From contig CAAEIG010000063.1 in the NCBI GenBank assembly GCA_900755895.1, positions 1 through 43,151 on the forward strand: 43,151 nt of DNA. Direction: 5' to 3'. The notes beneath the pieces are model-generated. The model had not been told where the DNA came from. It searched no databases and worked only from the letters and a program-made list of their open reading frames with translations. Position numbers and translations under genes: made by a program. Each line of letters starts with the position of its first letter. The stretch's first letter is position 1. This DNA is from Clostridia bacterium. Its GTDB lineage: Bacteria > Bacillota > Clostridia > Oscillospirales > Acutalibacteraceae. Positions 23,385 through 31,039 of this stretch are shown piece after piece.

Positions 23385-24287
23385 CTATTCATAGTAGTTC
23401 AATGTCCGGCGCAGCATGTGGGCCAGACGGTCCCGCAGCTCTGCCGGTTCCAGAAGTTCCGCCCCGTCCCCGAAGGTGAGCACCCAACTGAGCAATCCCT
23501 CTACATCCGGGAACCCCCAGCGAAAGAGCAGTGTTCCCTCCAGCTCCACAGTGAAGCTTTCCGGGCCGTACTCCTCCACCAGCCGCCACTTCCACCGGGG
23601 AGAAAACCGCACCAAAGCCTGGTACACAGGCGGGAAGATCCGGGCATCGTCAAAGTCGGGCAAGGGCGCTTCACGAGGGACAAACTCCTCCCCCACGGAA
23701 AGCTCCGTCATGCGCACCAGCTTGAACAGGCGGAAGTCCTCCCGGCTCTGGCACCAGCCCCAGAGATACCAAGCCGACCAATGAAACACCAGATAATAGG
23801 GTTCCACTGTTCTCTGGCTCTCCCCGCCTGGGGCAAAGTAGGAAAAGCGCACCACCCGGTGATCATCCGTCGCTCCCCGAAGCGCCTCAATCTTGGGGGC
23901 GAGGGTATCCTTATACCAGGAGGCTAAGTCGATGAGCACATGGGCATCCCCCGGTGCCAGAGTGTGGGATCCTGCGCTGAGCTTTTCCATTAGCTGGGCG
24001 TAGCGGCTGGTCCCGCTGACGCTGTCCAAACTCCGCAGCCCCGCCAGAATGGCCTGCATCTCCGGGGCGGTGAGGACGGTCCGGTCCACCCGGTACCCTT
24101 CCATGATGGAGATCCCTCCCCCTGCGCCTTGGGTGGTGGTGAGGGGGATTCCCGCCTTGCTCAGGGATTCCAGGTCCCGCTGGATGGTCCGACGGGACAC
24201 CTCAAACTGCTCCGCCAGTTCTGGCGCAGTGACCTTCTCCCGTTGAAGCAGAAGGGATAAAATACCGATGAGCCGATCCAGTTTCAT
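23385..24287 (-). CDS. WYL-domain transcriptional regulator
   Basis: 300 residues: an HTH_11/DeoR-like N-terminus (RLIGILSLLLQREKVTAPEL, VSRRTIQRDLESL), then a WYL domain (about 140-220; FSYFAPGGESQRTVEPYYLV, WYLWGWCQSREDFRLFKLVR) and a WCX-like C-terminal extension. WYL proteins bind nucleic-acid or nucleotide ligands and regulate nearby genes, often in defence or DNA-repair settings. GGGAGGGAGG precedes the ATG. It heads an operon with the YjbR-DUF3795 and GyrI-like genes and likely controls it. Confidence 0.92.
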   Translation of the reverse strand: MKLDRLIGILSLLLQREKVTAPELAEQFEVSRRTIQRDLESLSKAGIPLTTTQGAGGGISIMEGYRVDRTVLTAPEMQAILAGLRSLDSVSGTSRYAQLMEKLSAGSHTLAPGDAHVLIDLASWYKDTLAPKIEALRGATDDHRVVRFSYFAPGGESQRTVEPYYLVFHWSAWYLWGWCQSREDFRLFKLVRMTELSVGEEFVPREAPLPDFDDARIFPPVYQALVRFSPRWKWRLVEEYGPESFTVELEGTLLFRWGFPDVEGLLSWVLTFGDGAELLEPAELRDRLAHMLRRTLNYYE

Positions 24288-24316
24288 AGGGCGCCTCCCT
24301 CCCCTTTTCTGAGGCT

Positions 24317-24322
24317 ATTATA
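24317..24322 (-). promoter_or_regulatory. Extended -10 promoter of the WYL operon
   Basis: A minus-strand TATAAT preceded by TG at the extended -10 position (TGGTATAAT), 30 bases before the WYL start. No good -35 at 17 bases; a CCATGG palindrome overlaps the extended element. Confidence 0.6.
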
Positions 24323-24479
24323 CCATGGATGGGCGACAGCTGGGTGTCATGTTTCAAAGGGGGGACAGAAAAAGATCTTCCCAAAGGATTCCTGTTATTT
24401 TCCCATCTCCGTACTAGTGGTTGGTGATAGTTTTCCGGTTTTCTCTCCTCTCTCGACCAGGTAAATCCACTGGATGGCG

Positions 24480-24617
24480 TTACTCTTTGCCCGCCTTTTC
24501 GAAATCATCGCCGGTGTTCACCTTGGCCTCGCAAGACACATAGTAGACCTCTGACTCTGGATTCTTCTCATCCACCGCAATCATCCCAAAGTGAGGAACA
24601 ATAATATTACCTTGCAT
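24480..24617 (-). CDS. Possible 45-residue open frame or gene remnant
   Basis: The stretch from 24288 to 24789 has no sure gene. On the minus strand this frame reads MQGNIIVPHFGMIAVDEKNP and continues with EVYYVSCEAKVNTGDDFEKA; it looks protein-like. The frame is open 14 codons further upstream (YGNYLWFNYRKKSVL), then hits a stop. There is no good ribosome site. It may be the 3' remnant of a larger gene. No family recognised. Confidence 0.35.
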   Translation of the reverse strand: MQGNIIVPHFGMIAVDEKNPESEVYYVSCEAKVNTGDDFEKAGKE

Positions 24618-24789
24618 CAATACGGATTTCTTTCTATAATTGAACCACAAATAATTTCCGTATCATATCATCCTAAAAAGCAATGATATTTCCCTGGCAT
24701 CCAGCCGCATTCGGCGATAACTTTTGCCCTCTGGCGAAAGGGCAGCTGTGGCAGACATTGATCTTTTCAAAATTCAAGGAGTGAGTTAC

Positions 24790-25947
24790 ATGAGCAACGA
24801 GATGGAAAAATATCGGGAAGCAGCTTTACAGGAAATGATGAACCAGGATATTTCCCCCATCATGCCTGCGGTGGATCTTTCCATGCAAGGAGCGGAAAAG
24901 TTCCCCCTAGCCAATCTTTCCGCACTGGGTGTCGCCTTTCAGCCTCTCACCTCGGCCATTCAGACTGCCCTCACCGGCAGCGGTGGGTCCGGTCTTTATT
25001 TTGTCAACACTTACGGAAAGCAGATGTTCTCTTCCACCGGTGGATTTATCGGATCTCTGCAAACAGCAAGCGGAACTGTGGGCGGTGGCCAGGCAAGAAT
25101 GATTCCCTTTGGCTGCGACCCCACCATGTTGTTTATGGCGGCAGCCCTGATGAATGTGGAAAAAAAGCTGGACGATATCCGCAAAACGCAGGAGGAAATA
25201 CTAGAATTTCTGGAAGCCAAGGAGCGTGCCTCTCTCCAGGGAAACCTCAACACATTGGCAGATGTGTTGAGCAATTTCAAATACAACTGGAATAGCGATA
25301 CTTACAAGGCAAATAAGCACATTCTCGTACAAGACATAAAAAAGGACTCGGAAGCCAGCATTGTTCTGTACCGGGATCAGATCGCCCACCAGACGCAGCA
25401 TCGTTCCCGGATTCACAGCGACCAGGAAGTCCATGGGATCTTAAAAAAGCTGGGAACCCGTTTGCAGGATTATCAGCTGGCCCTGTATCTCTACTCCTAC
25501 TCCACTTTTCTGGAAGTTCTGCTGCTGGGCAATTTTACCCAGCCCTACTTGGAAAGTGTGGAAAAACGCATCTCCGACTATGCGCTGCAATATCGGGAGC
25601 TGTACACTTCCTGCTATAATTTGATGGAGGAGTATTCAAAATCTTCCATTCAGGCTGGCGTAATGAGCGGTCTTGCATCTGCAGGGAAACTCCTGGGAAA
25701 GGCTGTTTCCAAAGTACCGGTATTAAGTAATTCCCAACTGGACGAAAATCTTTTAGCTGTGGGCGATCAGCTGAAAAAACACGGAGATCGTCAGGCAGAG
25801 AGGACCCTCAAAGGGCTGATTCAGAATAAAGAAAATGTGACGCTTCCTTTCGTAGAGAATCTTCGCAAAATCGACCAGCTCTACAATCATCCCGTTGCCT
25901 ATCTTATTGATGGAGAATCCATGTACATCAAGCAGCTGGAAAGTTAA
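24790..25947 (+). CDS. Conserved unknown protein with central coiled coil
   Basis: 385 residues, no named domain that I can assign. The first 110 residues are glycine/serine-rich (LTGSGGSGLYFVNTYGKQMF, SGTVGGGQARMIPFG). A short coiled coil follows (about 121-150, NVEKKLDDIRKTQEEILEFL), then a mostly helical domain to the end (IVLYRDQIAHQTQHRSRIHS, LYLYSYSTFLEVLLLGNFTQ). A weakly hydrophobic, Gly/Ala-rich stretch near 300-315 is too short to call a membrane helix. AAGGAG precedes the ATG at 24790. It is followed 41 bases later by a small zinc-ribbon gene with its own strong ribosome site, a likely operon. Confidence 0.8.
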   Translation: MSNEMEKYREAALQEMMNQDISPIMPAVDLSMQGAEKFPLANLSALGVAFQPLTSAIQTALTGSGGSGLYFVNTYGKQMFSSTGGFIGSLQTASGTVGGGQARMIPFGCDPTMLFMAAALMNVEKKLDDIRKTQEEILEFLEAKERASLQGNLNTLADVLSNFKYNWNSDTYKANKHILVQDIKKDSEASIVLYRDQIAHQTQHRSRIHSDQEVHGILKKLGTRLQDYQLALYLYSYSTFLEVLLLGNFTQPYLESVEKRISDYALQYRELYTSCYNLMEEYSKSSIQAGVMSGLASAGKLLGKAVSKVPVLSNSQLDENLLAVGDQLKKHGDRQAERTLKGLIQNKENVTLPFVENLRKIDQLYNHPVAYLIDGESMYIKQLES

Positions 25948-25988
25948 AACCATTTGTATTCCTAATCCGGCAAGAAGGGGGTATCAGC

Positions 25989-26192
25989 ATGACAATTCTA
26001 GTCAATAAAATCCGCTGTAAGAAATGCGGCGAGGAAATCGAAAGCACCTACACCCACGACTTCCGCTCCTGTAAGTGCGGCGCTTGCGCCGTGGACGGCG
26101 GACATGAGTATCTCCGGCGATGCGGCGACCCCAAGAACTGGGAGGAACTTTCTGTCTGGGAGCCTGAAGGCTGTGGGCAGAAGAAAAACTAG
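25989..26192 (+). CDS. Small zinc-ribbon protein (DUF7695-like)
   Basis: 67 residues: NKIRCKKCGEEIESTYTHDF then SCKCGACAVDGGHEYLRRCG and a WEELSVWEPEG tail. The CxxC...CxCG pairs make a zinc ribbon. I recall a widespread small family with exactly the pattern IRCKKCG..IES..HDF..C.CG..AVDGGH.YLRR; its function is not known. GAAGGGGG precedes the ATG. It probably forms a two-gene unit with the preceding unknown protein. Confidence 0.75.
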   Translation: MTILVNKIRCKKCGEEIESTYTHDFRSCKCGACAVDGGHEYLRRCGDPKNWEELSVWEPEGCGQKKN

Positions 26193-26342
26193 CGAAAAAA
26201 ACTTATCCTTTTCCTGCCACCAGATTTGGGATTAATGAATTATAAATAGACTTAAAATTAATTGCACAGACGGCAAGAGTTTCTTGCGTGGCTTTTATTC
26301 ATAACGACAATGACAAGTTGCCGTTCTAAGGTTGGTGTAAGT

Positions 26343-27269
26343 ATGAGCAAAGAAGTCAGTACCCTATATCATTATTGCAGTTTAGAAACTTTTTATAATA
26401 TCATGAAAAACCGTAGTATTTGGCTCTCTGATGTAAGCAAATCCAACGATTCAAAAGAATTAGCATGGGCAACCGAACAGTGCAAAAAGGCGGTGATAAA
26501 GAAATTCTTGGAATACTCTGACCGTATGAAATCGAATAATGATTTCATACACACAAGGTTTAGGGACTTCAATAGAATCACAGATCAATTTGATTCCATA
26601 GACGCAAAACAAACGCTTAAATCTTGGGTGTTTTGCCTTTCAGAAAAAGGAGACAATCTTGGACAATGGCGTGGATATGCTGATGATGGCAAGGGCGTTT
26701 CTATTGGCTTTACCAAAGAATACTTTGCTCCTCAGAATCAGTCAGTAGATTTTGAAGAGGACAAAATGTACTATATGTTTGATCGAATTAAGTATGGTGA
26801 TTTTAAGGTAGAGCAACTTTTAAACCCTTGTGACATAAACATCTTAGCTTCTTCTTGCGATTACGAGGCATTAGAAAAGTACTTTAAGCGCTTGATGGCA
26901 TACTCCATTACATTGGCACCACTCTATAAAAGTGCAACTTTTGAAGAAGAAAAAGAATGGCGCATGGTCTTTTTAGCAAACACAAATGCATTAAAGAGAG
27001 GGATGATTCCTTCAACAAACTATATGGACAAACCAGAGCCGATGTTTGATATAATTGATTTCGCTTTTGTTCCAAAGAACAACACACTTGTTTCTCATAT
27101 TGAAGTGGCACTCAAAGACATAAAGCGCGCTATCACCTCTGTAACTATTGGACCAAAATCCGATTTAAGTGTTTTAGACATTCAGTTGTTTTTGATTTCG
27201 ATTGGTCTATTGCAAAGCACAGATGATGACTCTATAAAAGTAATGCGTTCTTCTGCCTCTTATAGATGA
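26343..27269 (+). CDS. DUF2971 domain protein on an AT-rich island
   Basis: 308 residues with the DUF2971 pattern: LYHYCSLETFYNIMKNRSIW (8-27), LSDVSKSNDSKE, FCLSEKGDNLGQWRGYADDG, KGVSIGF, and EEEKEWRMVF near 200. The ATG at 26343 is chosen since homology begins there; the ribosome site is weak. The gene is markedly more AT-rich than both neighbours and its 3' end truncates a merR gene, so it arrived by transfer. The H/Y-rich start and late EKEWR recall ADP-ribosyltransferase-like folds such as DarT/DUF4433, but that is speculation. A defence or toxin role is plausible from context. Confidence 0.8.
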   Translation: MSKEVSTLYHYCSLETFYNIMKNRSIWLSDVSKSNDSKELAWATEQCKKAVIKKFLEYSDRMKSNNDFIHTRFRDFNRITDQFDSIDAKQTLKSWVFCLSEKGDNLGQWRGYADDGKGVSIGFTKEYFAPQNQSVDFEEDKMYYMFDRIKYGDFKVEQLLNPCDINILASSCDYEALEKYFKRLMAYSITLAPLYKSATFEEEKEWRMVFLANTNALKRGMIPSTNYMDKPEPMFDIIDFAFVPKNNTLVSHIEVALKDIKRAITSVTIGPKSDLSVLDIQLFLISIGLLQSTDDDSIKVMRSSASYR

Positions 27270-27343
27270 CTATACCAGCGCAGGGTGCGGGTAGTCATCC
27301 CGGACAGGCGCGACAGCTCCTGAATGGAATACTCCCTAAACAT
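27260..27343 (-). pseudogene. MerR-family regulator, N-terminal fragment
   Basis: Minus-strand ATG at 27343 gives FREYSIQELSRLSGMTTRTL then RWYSH and a stop: the first helix-turn-helix of a MerR protein, cut where the DUF2971 gene begins. The rest of the gene is gone. AAGGAGGG is almost on the ATG. The gene's own MerR-type promoter is still intact upstream. Confidence 0.75.
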
Positions 27344-27357
27344 CCCTCCTTACGGAT

Positions 27358-27388
27358 ACTGTACCAGTCGACGGGACGTCAAAGTCAA
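27358..27388 (-). promoter_or_regulatory. MerR-type promoter with 19-base spacer
   Basis: Minus-strand TTGACT (27383-27388) and TACAGT (27358-27363) are separated by 19 bases, the elongated spacing that MerR activators correct by twisting DNA. The spacer contains GTCGAC within a partial dyad. It drives the merR fragment with an extremely short leader. Confidence 0.7.
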
Positions 27389-27498
27389 GGGAAACTTTCC
27401 ATTTGACGCATCTTTCCCGGCAGCAAATTTCCATATTCCAAAATCAATATCTGTAGTACAATAATAGCACATACATATCTGTACAATGAGGCGTCAAT

Positions 27499-28045
27499 AT
27501 GTGCAAGAATTTTGGAGCCAAGCCCTGGATCTATCCACAGCCGGTCTTTATCCTGGCTACCTACAACGAAGACGGGCCATGAACGCAGCCTGGGGCAGCA
27601 TCAGCGACGACAAGGAGCTGAGCATGTGCATCATGGCCATAAGACTACCGCCAACATTCTGGCTCGCAAGGCCTTTACCGTGAGTATGGCCACAATGGAA
27701 CAGGCGGTGGCCTGCGACTATGTGGGCATTAAGTCCGGCAACAAAGCGGCTGACAAGGTGGCAAAGGCCGGCTGGCACACCACCAAGTCGGGATTTGTGG
27801 ACGCCCCCCTCATCGACCAGCTGCCTATGGCGGTGGAATGCCGCCTGGTGAGCTACGACCCGGAGAGCTGCCGTCTGGTGGGCGAGATCGTCAATGTGAG
27901 TGCTGACGAGTCCGTGCTGGACGAGAATGGGAAGATCGACCCGGACAAGCTGCGGCCCACCATCTTTGACTCCATGCACAACGCATACCGGGTCCTGGGT
28001 GAGAAGGTGGCCAACGCCTTCCAGGACGGCGCTAAGCTGAAATAA
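27499..28045 (+). pseudogene. Flavin reductase-like gene with two frameshifts
   Basis: Three frames together make one flavin reductase/FMN-binding split-barrel protein. Frame 1, from ATG 27499, gives KNFGAKPWIYPQPVFILATY up to about 27580. Frame 2 gives AMNAAWGSISDDKELSMCIM. Frame 3, from about 27640, gives HKTTANILARKAFTVSM and the intact remainder (VACDYVGIKSGNKAADKVAK and onward). Deletions near 27581 and 27640 explain both shifts. Without them it would be about 190 residues and reduce flavins or act as a flavoprotein. Inactive as read, unless these are sequencing errors. Confidence 0.85.
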
Positions 28046-28068
28046 TGGTCTGATACAATCCACGACAT

Positions 28069-28110
28069 AAATGAGGGACGGAGTTCACACCTCCGCCCCT
28101 CATTTCTTTT
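28069..28110 (+). terminator. Terminator after the flavin reductase remnant
   Basis: AAATGAGGG-A-CGGAG pairs with CTCCG-C-CCCTCATTT and is followed by CTTTT. It also ends in A-rich sequence on the other strand, so it may work both ways with the convergent VWA gene. Confidence 0.85.
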
Positions 28111-28125
28111 AAAATCCGATGACAG

Positions 28126-28786
28126 TCAGCCCTGCTTCCCACGCTTGCGGAAATCCTCCTCAATGGCGTCCTTCCAGTGCTCATCCAAGGGGGCGCTGCA
28201 CCGGATAGCGGCCACGGCTTGCCCCACCACTTGGTAATAGTAATTGAGGCGGGTGCCCTCCCTGTCGCTGTGGTAGTTCACCGCCCGATCAGGAGCGATG
28301 CCTAACTGGTCCACCGTCTCCACCGCGTCGATGTTGGCCCCCAGGAAGAGGAACTCCCAGCCGTACTTCTCCTTCTGGTGCTGGATCATCTCCTTCACCT
28401 GCTGGACAGAGTCGCGGCGGCTGGCGTTCTCCATGCCGTCGGTGGTGATGATGAAGAGGATGTGCTCCGGCACATCCTGGGGCCGGGCGTACTTGTTGAT
28501 GTTTCCCATGTGGTGGATGGCCTCGCCGATAGCGTCCAGCAGAGCGGTGCAGCCTCGGACACAGTACTCTTTTTCCGTAATGGGCCGAACCTTCCCCACC
28601 TTCACTCGGTCATGGAGCACTTGGATCCGGTCATCAAAGAGAACGGTGGGAGACAAAGGCATGGCCGGGCTCCGCTTTCTGCTTCTCAATCATGGCGTTG
28701 AAGCCCCCAATGGTATCTCTCTCCAACCCCTACATGGAGCCGCTGCGGTCCAGGATGAATACCAATTCCGTCAAATTCTGCTTCAT
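28126..28786 (-). pseudogene. VWA-domain protein with amber stop and frameshift
   Basis: From ATG 28786 the minus strand reads MKQNLTELVFILDRSGSM, a von Willebrand A domain with the DxSxS metal site, then a TAG codon, then GLERDTIGGFNAMIEKQKAE in the same frame. Near 28658 an extra C shifts the frame, after which TVLFDDRIQVLHDRVKVGKV runs intact to the end (ITTDGMENASRR, GWEFLFLGANIDA). The family is a small cytoplasmic VWA protein of unknown role. Two independent lesions mean it is a pseudogene; a downstream start could make a fragment without the metal-binding loop. Confidence 0.85.
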
Positions 28787-28877
28787 AAATAGTCCCCCTA
28801 TACTGTGTTGTTTGGTTTACAAGCAAAGCATAAGGGGAATCGGGTATTTAGTGGTGGCTTTCTGAGCGACAAATCTC

Positions 28878-28967
28878 TCAGTCTGCCAGTAGGCTCTCGT
28901 CAGCGGCGTTGACAATAGCATCCACTTTCATGGTGGTGAAATCGTTTCGTACAATTTGCAGGGGCAT
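28878..28967 (-). pseudogene. Macrodomain gene stub (N-terminus only)
   Basis: GAGGAGGTG followed by ATG at 28967 gives PLQIVRNDFTTMKVDAIVNA then ADESLLAD and a stop. This matches the first 28 residues of a macrodomain protein; the GGGGVDG loop that should follow is absent. The rest was deleted. The strong ribosome site is preserved. It is a paralogue of the intact gene at 21554. Confidence 0.8.
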
Positions 28968-29209
28968 GACGGCACCTCCTCGCGTTCTGGTGTCATCATA
29001 CCATAGGCGGACCTGTCTAGCAATCCGGTGAAACAGGAGGGAGGTTTACTCTTCCTTCTCATTCAATTTTGGTGAGCTATTGTTTTTGTAACTTGTTGAC
29101 TCCCGCATTCTCAGTCTTTTATTGTTGATGAGAGGTTTAGATTAAATTATAATATACTTACCTAGTAAAATCGCTTATAGAGTACTTGTTGCTAAAGGTG
29201 GGACAGAAA

Positions 29210-30184
29210 ATGAAATTATCAAGAAATGCAAAACAAAAAGCAAATTCTACCAAACCATCCAAGAAGTTTTCGCCAACGGTAGTGCAAAACATTTCCAGCC
29301 CATACATAAAGAAAATTGCAATACACGAATTTCAGACACAGCATAAAGTTCCCATCTTTGAAGTATTCGATTATAGAGCATTAAATCAATTAATTGGCTA
29401 TGCTAAATTTTTAAACACTAATTATGGTGATGTTTATTATCGCGGAGAAGTTCATTTGCATAATTCTCTTTTACCAAGTATTTCTCGCAAGCCTAATCCA
29501 CCTAAATTTGAGCAGGCATTGAATAGCGCCATTAGGAATGCGCTTGAAGATGCTAAGTTTTCCAAAGCAGCAAAGTTAACTGGTTTTAAAGGGAAAGAAA
29601 ATCCTGCACTAATTGTCGAAGCATTACTTCAACATTATGGTTATTCCACGCATTTCATTGATTTAGTTGACAATCATTGGATTGCTCTTTGGTTCGGACT
29701 TAACCAATTTAAAGAGATCAAAAGTCTATCAAAATATTGTTATTATCAAAAACGCGATTTAAATCCAATTGAGCTGGCTACCACCAAAGATCTTGAGGGA
29801 AGTATTTATCAATATATGTTACTCGTCGCAGTTGATAATAATGCGGCTCCTGTTGAACGAGGAATATATGTAGGAAATGAGATAATTACTATTGATCTTA
29901 GATCATCACTTCCTTCAATTTTTTTACGTCCCCATGCTCAACATGGTTTAGTTGTAAGACGAAATATACACGAGCCGACAGACTCTTTTGATGTTTCTTC
30001 AAATGTTGTTGCAATTGCCCGTTTGCGAATAGACAATGTTACTTCTTGGATTGGCTCAGGCAATCTATTAGAGACTGCAAATTTATTTCCCTCTCCTGCC
30101 TATGACTATGGCTATGAAATTTTGTTGCAGCGAAAAGATCTGTTTGAAAATGAATACCATAAAATTGCTCAATACATTGAATGA
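29210..30184 (+). CDS. FRG-domain protein on an AT-rich island
   Basis: 324 residues. The FRG domain is seen as VYYRGEVHLHNSLLPSISRK (from about residue 76), LLQHYGYSTHFIDLVDNHWI (about 138) and ALWFGLNQF, followed by RPHAQHGLVV near 245. The ATG at 29210 has AAGGTGG 9 bases upstream; a TTG at 29186 is weaker. FRG proteins are named for the F/Y-R-G motif and recur in accessory and phage-defence loci; biochemical activity is not established to my knowledge. The gene is AT-rich with a lysine-rich start, unlike its surroundings, indicating transfer. Its downstream edge is a tRNA-like 3' end. Confidence 0.8.
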   Translation: MKLSRNAKQKANSTKPSKKFSPTVVQNISSPYIKKIAIHEFQTQHKVPIFEVFDYRALNQLIGYAKFLNTNYGDVYYRGEVHLHNSLLPSISRKPNPPKFEQALNSAIRNALEDAKFSKAAKLTGFKGKENPALIVEALLQHYGYSTHFIDLVDNHWIALWFGLNQFKEIKSLSKYCYYQKRDLNPIELATTKDLEGSIYQYMLLVAVDNNAAPVERGIYVGNEIITIDLRSSLPSIFLRPHAQHGLVVRRNIHEPTDSFDVSSNVVAIARLRIDNVTSWIGSGNLLETANLFPSPAYDYGYEILLQRKDLFENEYHKIAQYIE

Positions 30185-30232
30185 TTTTAGGGCAAGGGTC
30201 AGTTGCTTTGCTTTTTCTCTGTGGTCTTTTGT

Positions 30233-30260
30233 AAAGGGGTTCGAGTCCCCGCACTCCGCA
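30233..30260 (+). other. tRNA 3'-end-like sequence (T arm and acceptor), possible att scar
   Basis: GGGGTTCGAGTCCCC followed by GCACTCCGCA and a T6 tract looks like the T arm and 3' acceptor of a tRNA, perhaps Leu-type (ACTCCGC-A). The T stem has one base too many for a clean tRNA, and no 5' half precedes it. It may be an attachment-site remnant left by an integrative element. Confidence 0.45.
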
Positions 30261-30334
30261 TTTTTTATTGTCAAAATTGGGGCAGCACCGTTTTCGTCGA
30301 ACAGCAGCCGATCCCGGATGCACAGGAGCTTTTA

Positions 30335-30629
30335 CCTTGTGATGGGTGAGCAGGTCAAGGTAGTTTTGGGGCATCCCCCACTCCCGGCCTATCCGGGTCA
30401 GGCTGTGGACTATCACCACATTCCCCCTGCCAGCGATAACAGCCTCGTTCACTTCCTGGAGTACCGGGCGGTCTAATGTAAGCCCGCTGCCGTATTCGTC
30501 CGCAGCGCCGATGATGGTATATCCCGCCTGCTTTACGTAGAGCTGGAGCAGAAACCGCTGGTGTTCCAATGCGAAAGAATCGTCATGGGCGACACGGCCA
30601 TAGAGAAATTCTCTCGTATCCCACACCAC
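30335..30629 (-). pseudogene. Serine recombinase (resolvase domain) N-terminal fragment
   Basis: The minus strand from a GTG at 30629 reads YGRVAHDDSFALEHQRFLLQ, GAADEYGSGLTLDRPVLQEV and VVIVHSLTRIGREWGMPQNY, the catalytic domain of a small resolvase-like recombinase of Clostridial elements. Homology ends at about HHKVK (30335) and the frame then runs into unrelated sequence beside the tRNA-like scar. The DNA-binding tail is missing, so it is presumably dead. In place of the usual catalytic Ser motif the start reads GRVAHDD, as in some divergent relatives. Confidence 0.7.
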
Positions 30630-30643
30630 CTTTACACCGCCGG

Positions 30644-30668
30644 GGCGTAGCTAAATGCTACGCCTTTT
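30644..30668 (+). terminator. Rightward hairpin with T tail
   Basis: GGCGTAGC and GCTACGCC form a perfect 8-base stem around TAAAT, followed by TTTT. It lies just upstream of the resolvase fragment's start and would stop rightward transcripts. Confidence 0.7.
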
Positions 30669-30978
30669 CTCGTTTCCAGCAGAATAGAGGACTATTAGCC
30701 AGAGCGCTGATGCAACATCTGCAACGTGTGGTCTGAAAAGCTATTTCAATATTATGCCATGTGGGACAAGCCGCCCCACCTTTTCTGGTGAATACAACAA
30801 TTGACGATCTTCTAAGTCATCTGGCACAGGAGAATCTTGCCTAACCACAGAATGATATACTGATGGATGATGTTCTCATTCTTTCATTTCATATTAAAAC
30901 AGGGACCGGAATCTATCCATTTCGGAAAAATGTGGTTTTTATTGCCTTATTATCCCAGAATAATGTGTTTTTCTTCCG
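30669..30978. other. Stretch with no recognisable gene
   Basis: About 310 bases between the hairpin and the ATPase promoter. A short rightward frame ends NTTIDDLLSHLAQENLA near 30842 and may be the tail of a lost gene, but nothing supports a start. No RNA gene recognised. Confidence 0.4.
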
Positions 30979-31007
30979 TTGTAAACCTCAGAAAAATGTG
31001 TTATACT
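30979..31007 (+). promoter_or_regulatory. Promoter of the AAA_14/DUF4143 gene
   Basis: TTGTAA (30979-30984) and TATACT (31002-31007), spacer 17 bases, 33 bases before the start codon. Confidence 0.65.
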
Positions 31008-31039
31008 GTTTTCAGTCAAAAACAATGGCGGTGATGCAC

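Noticed and set aside
30233..30260. 3' end of tmRNA (ssrA)
   Set aside because: Lacks the usual tmRNA 3' acceptor (CCACCA end) and there is no tag-peptide or tRNA-like 5' domain upstream.
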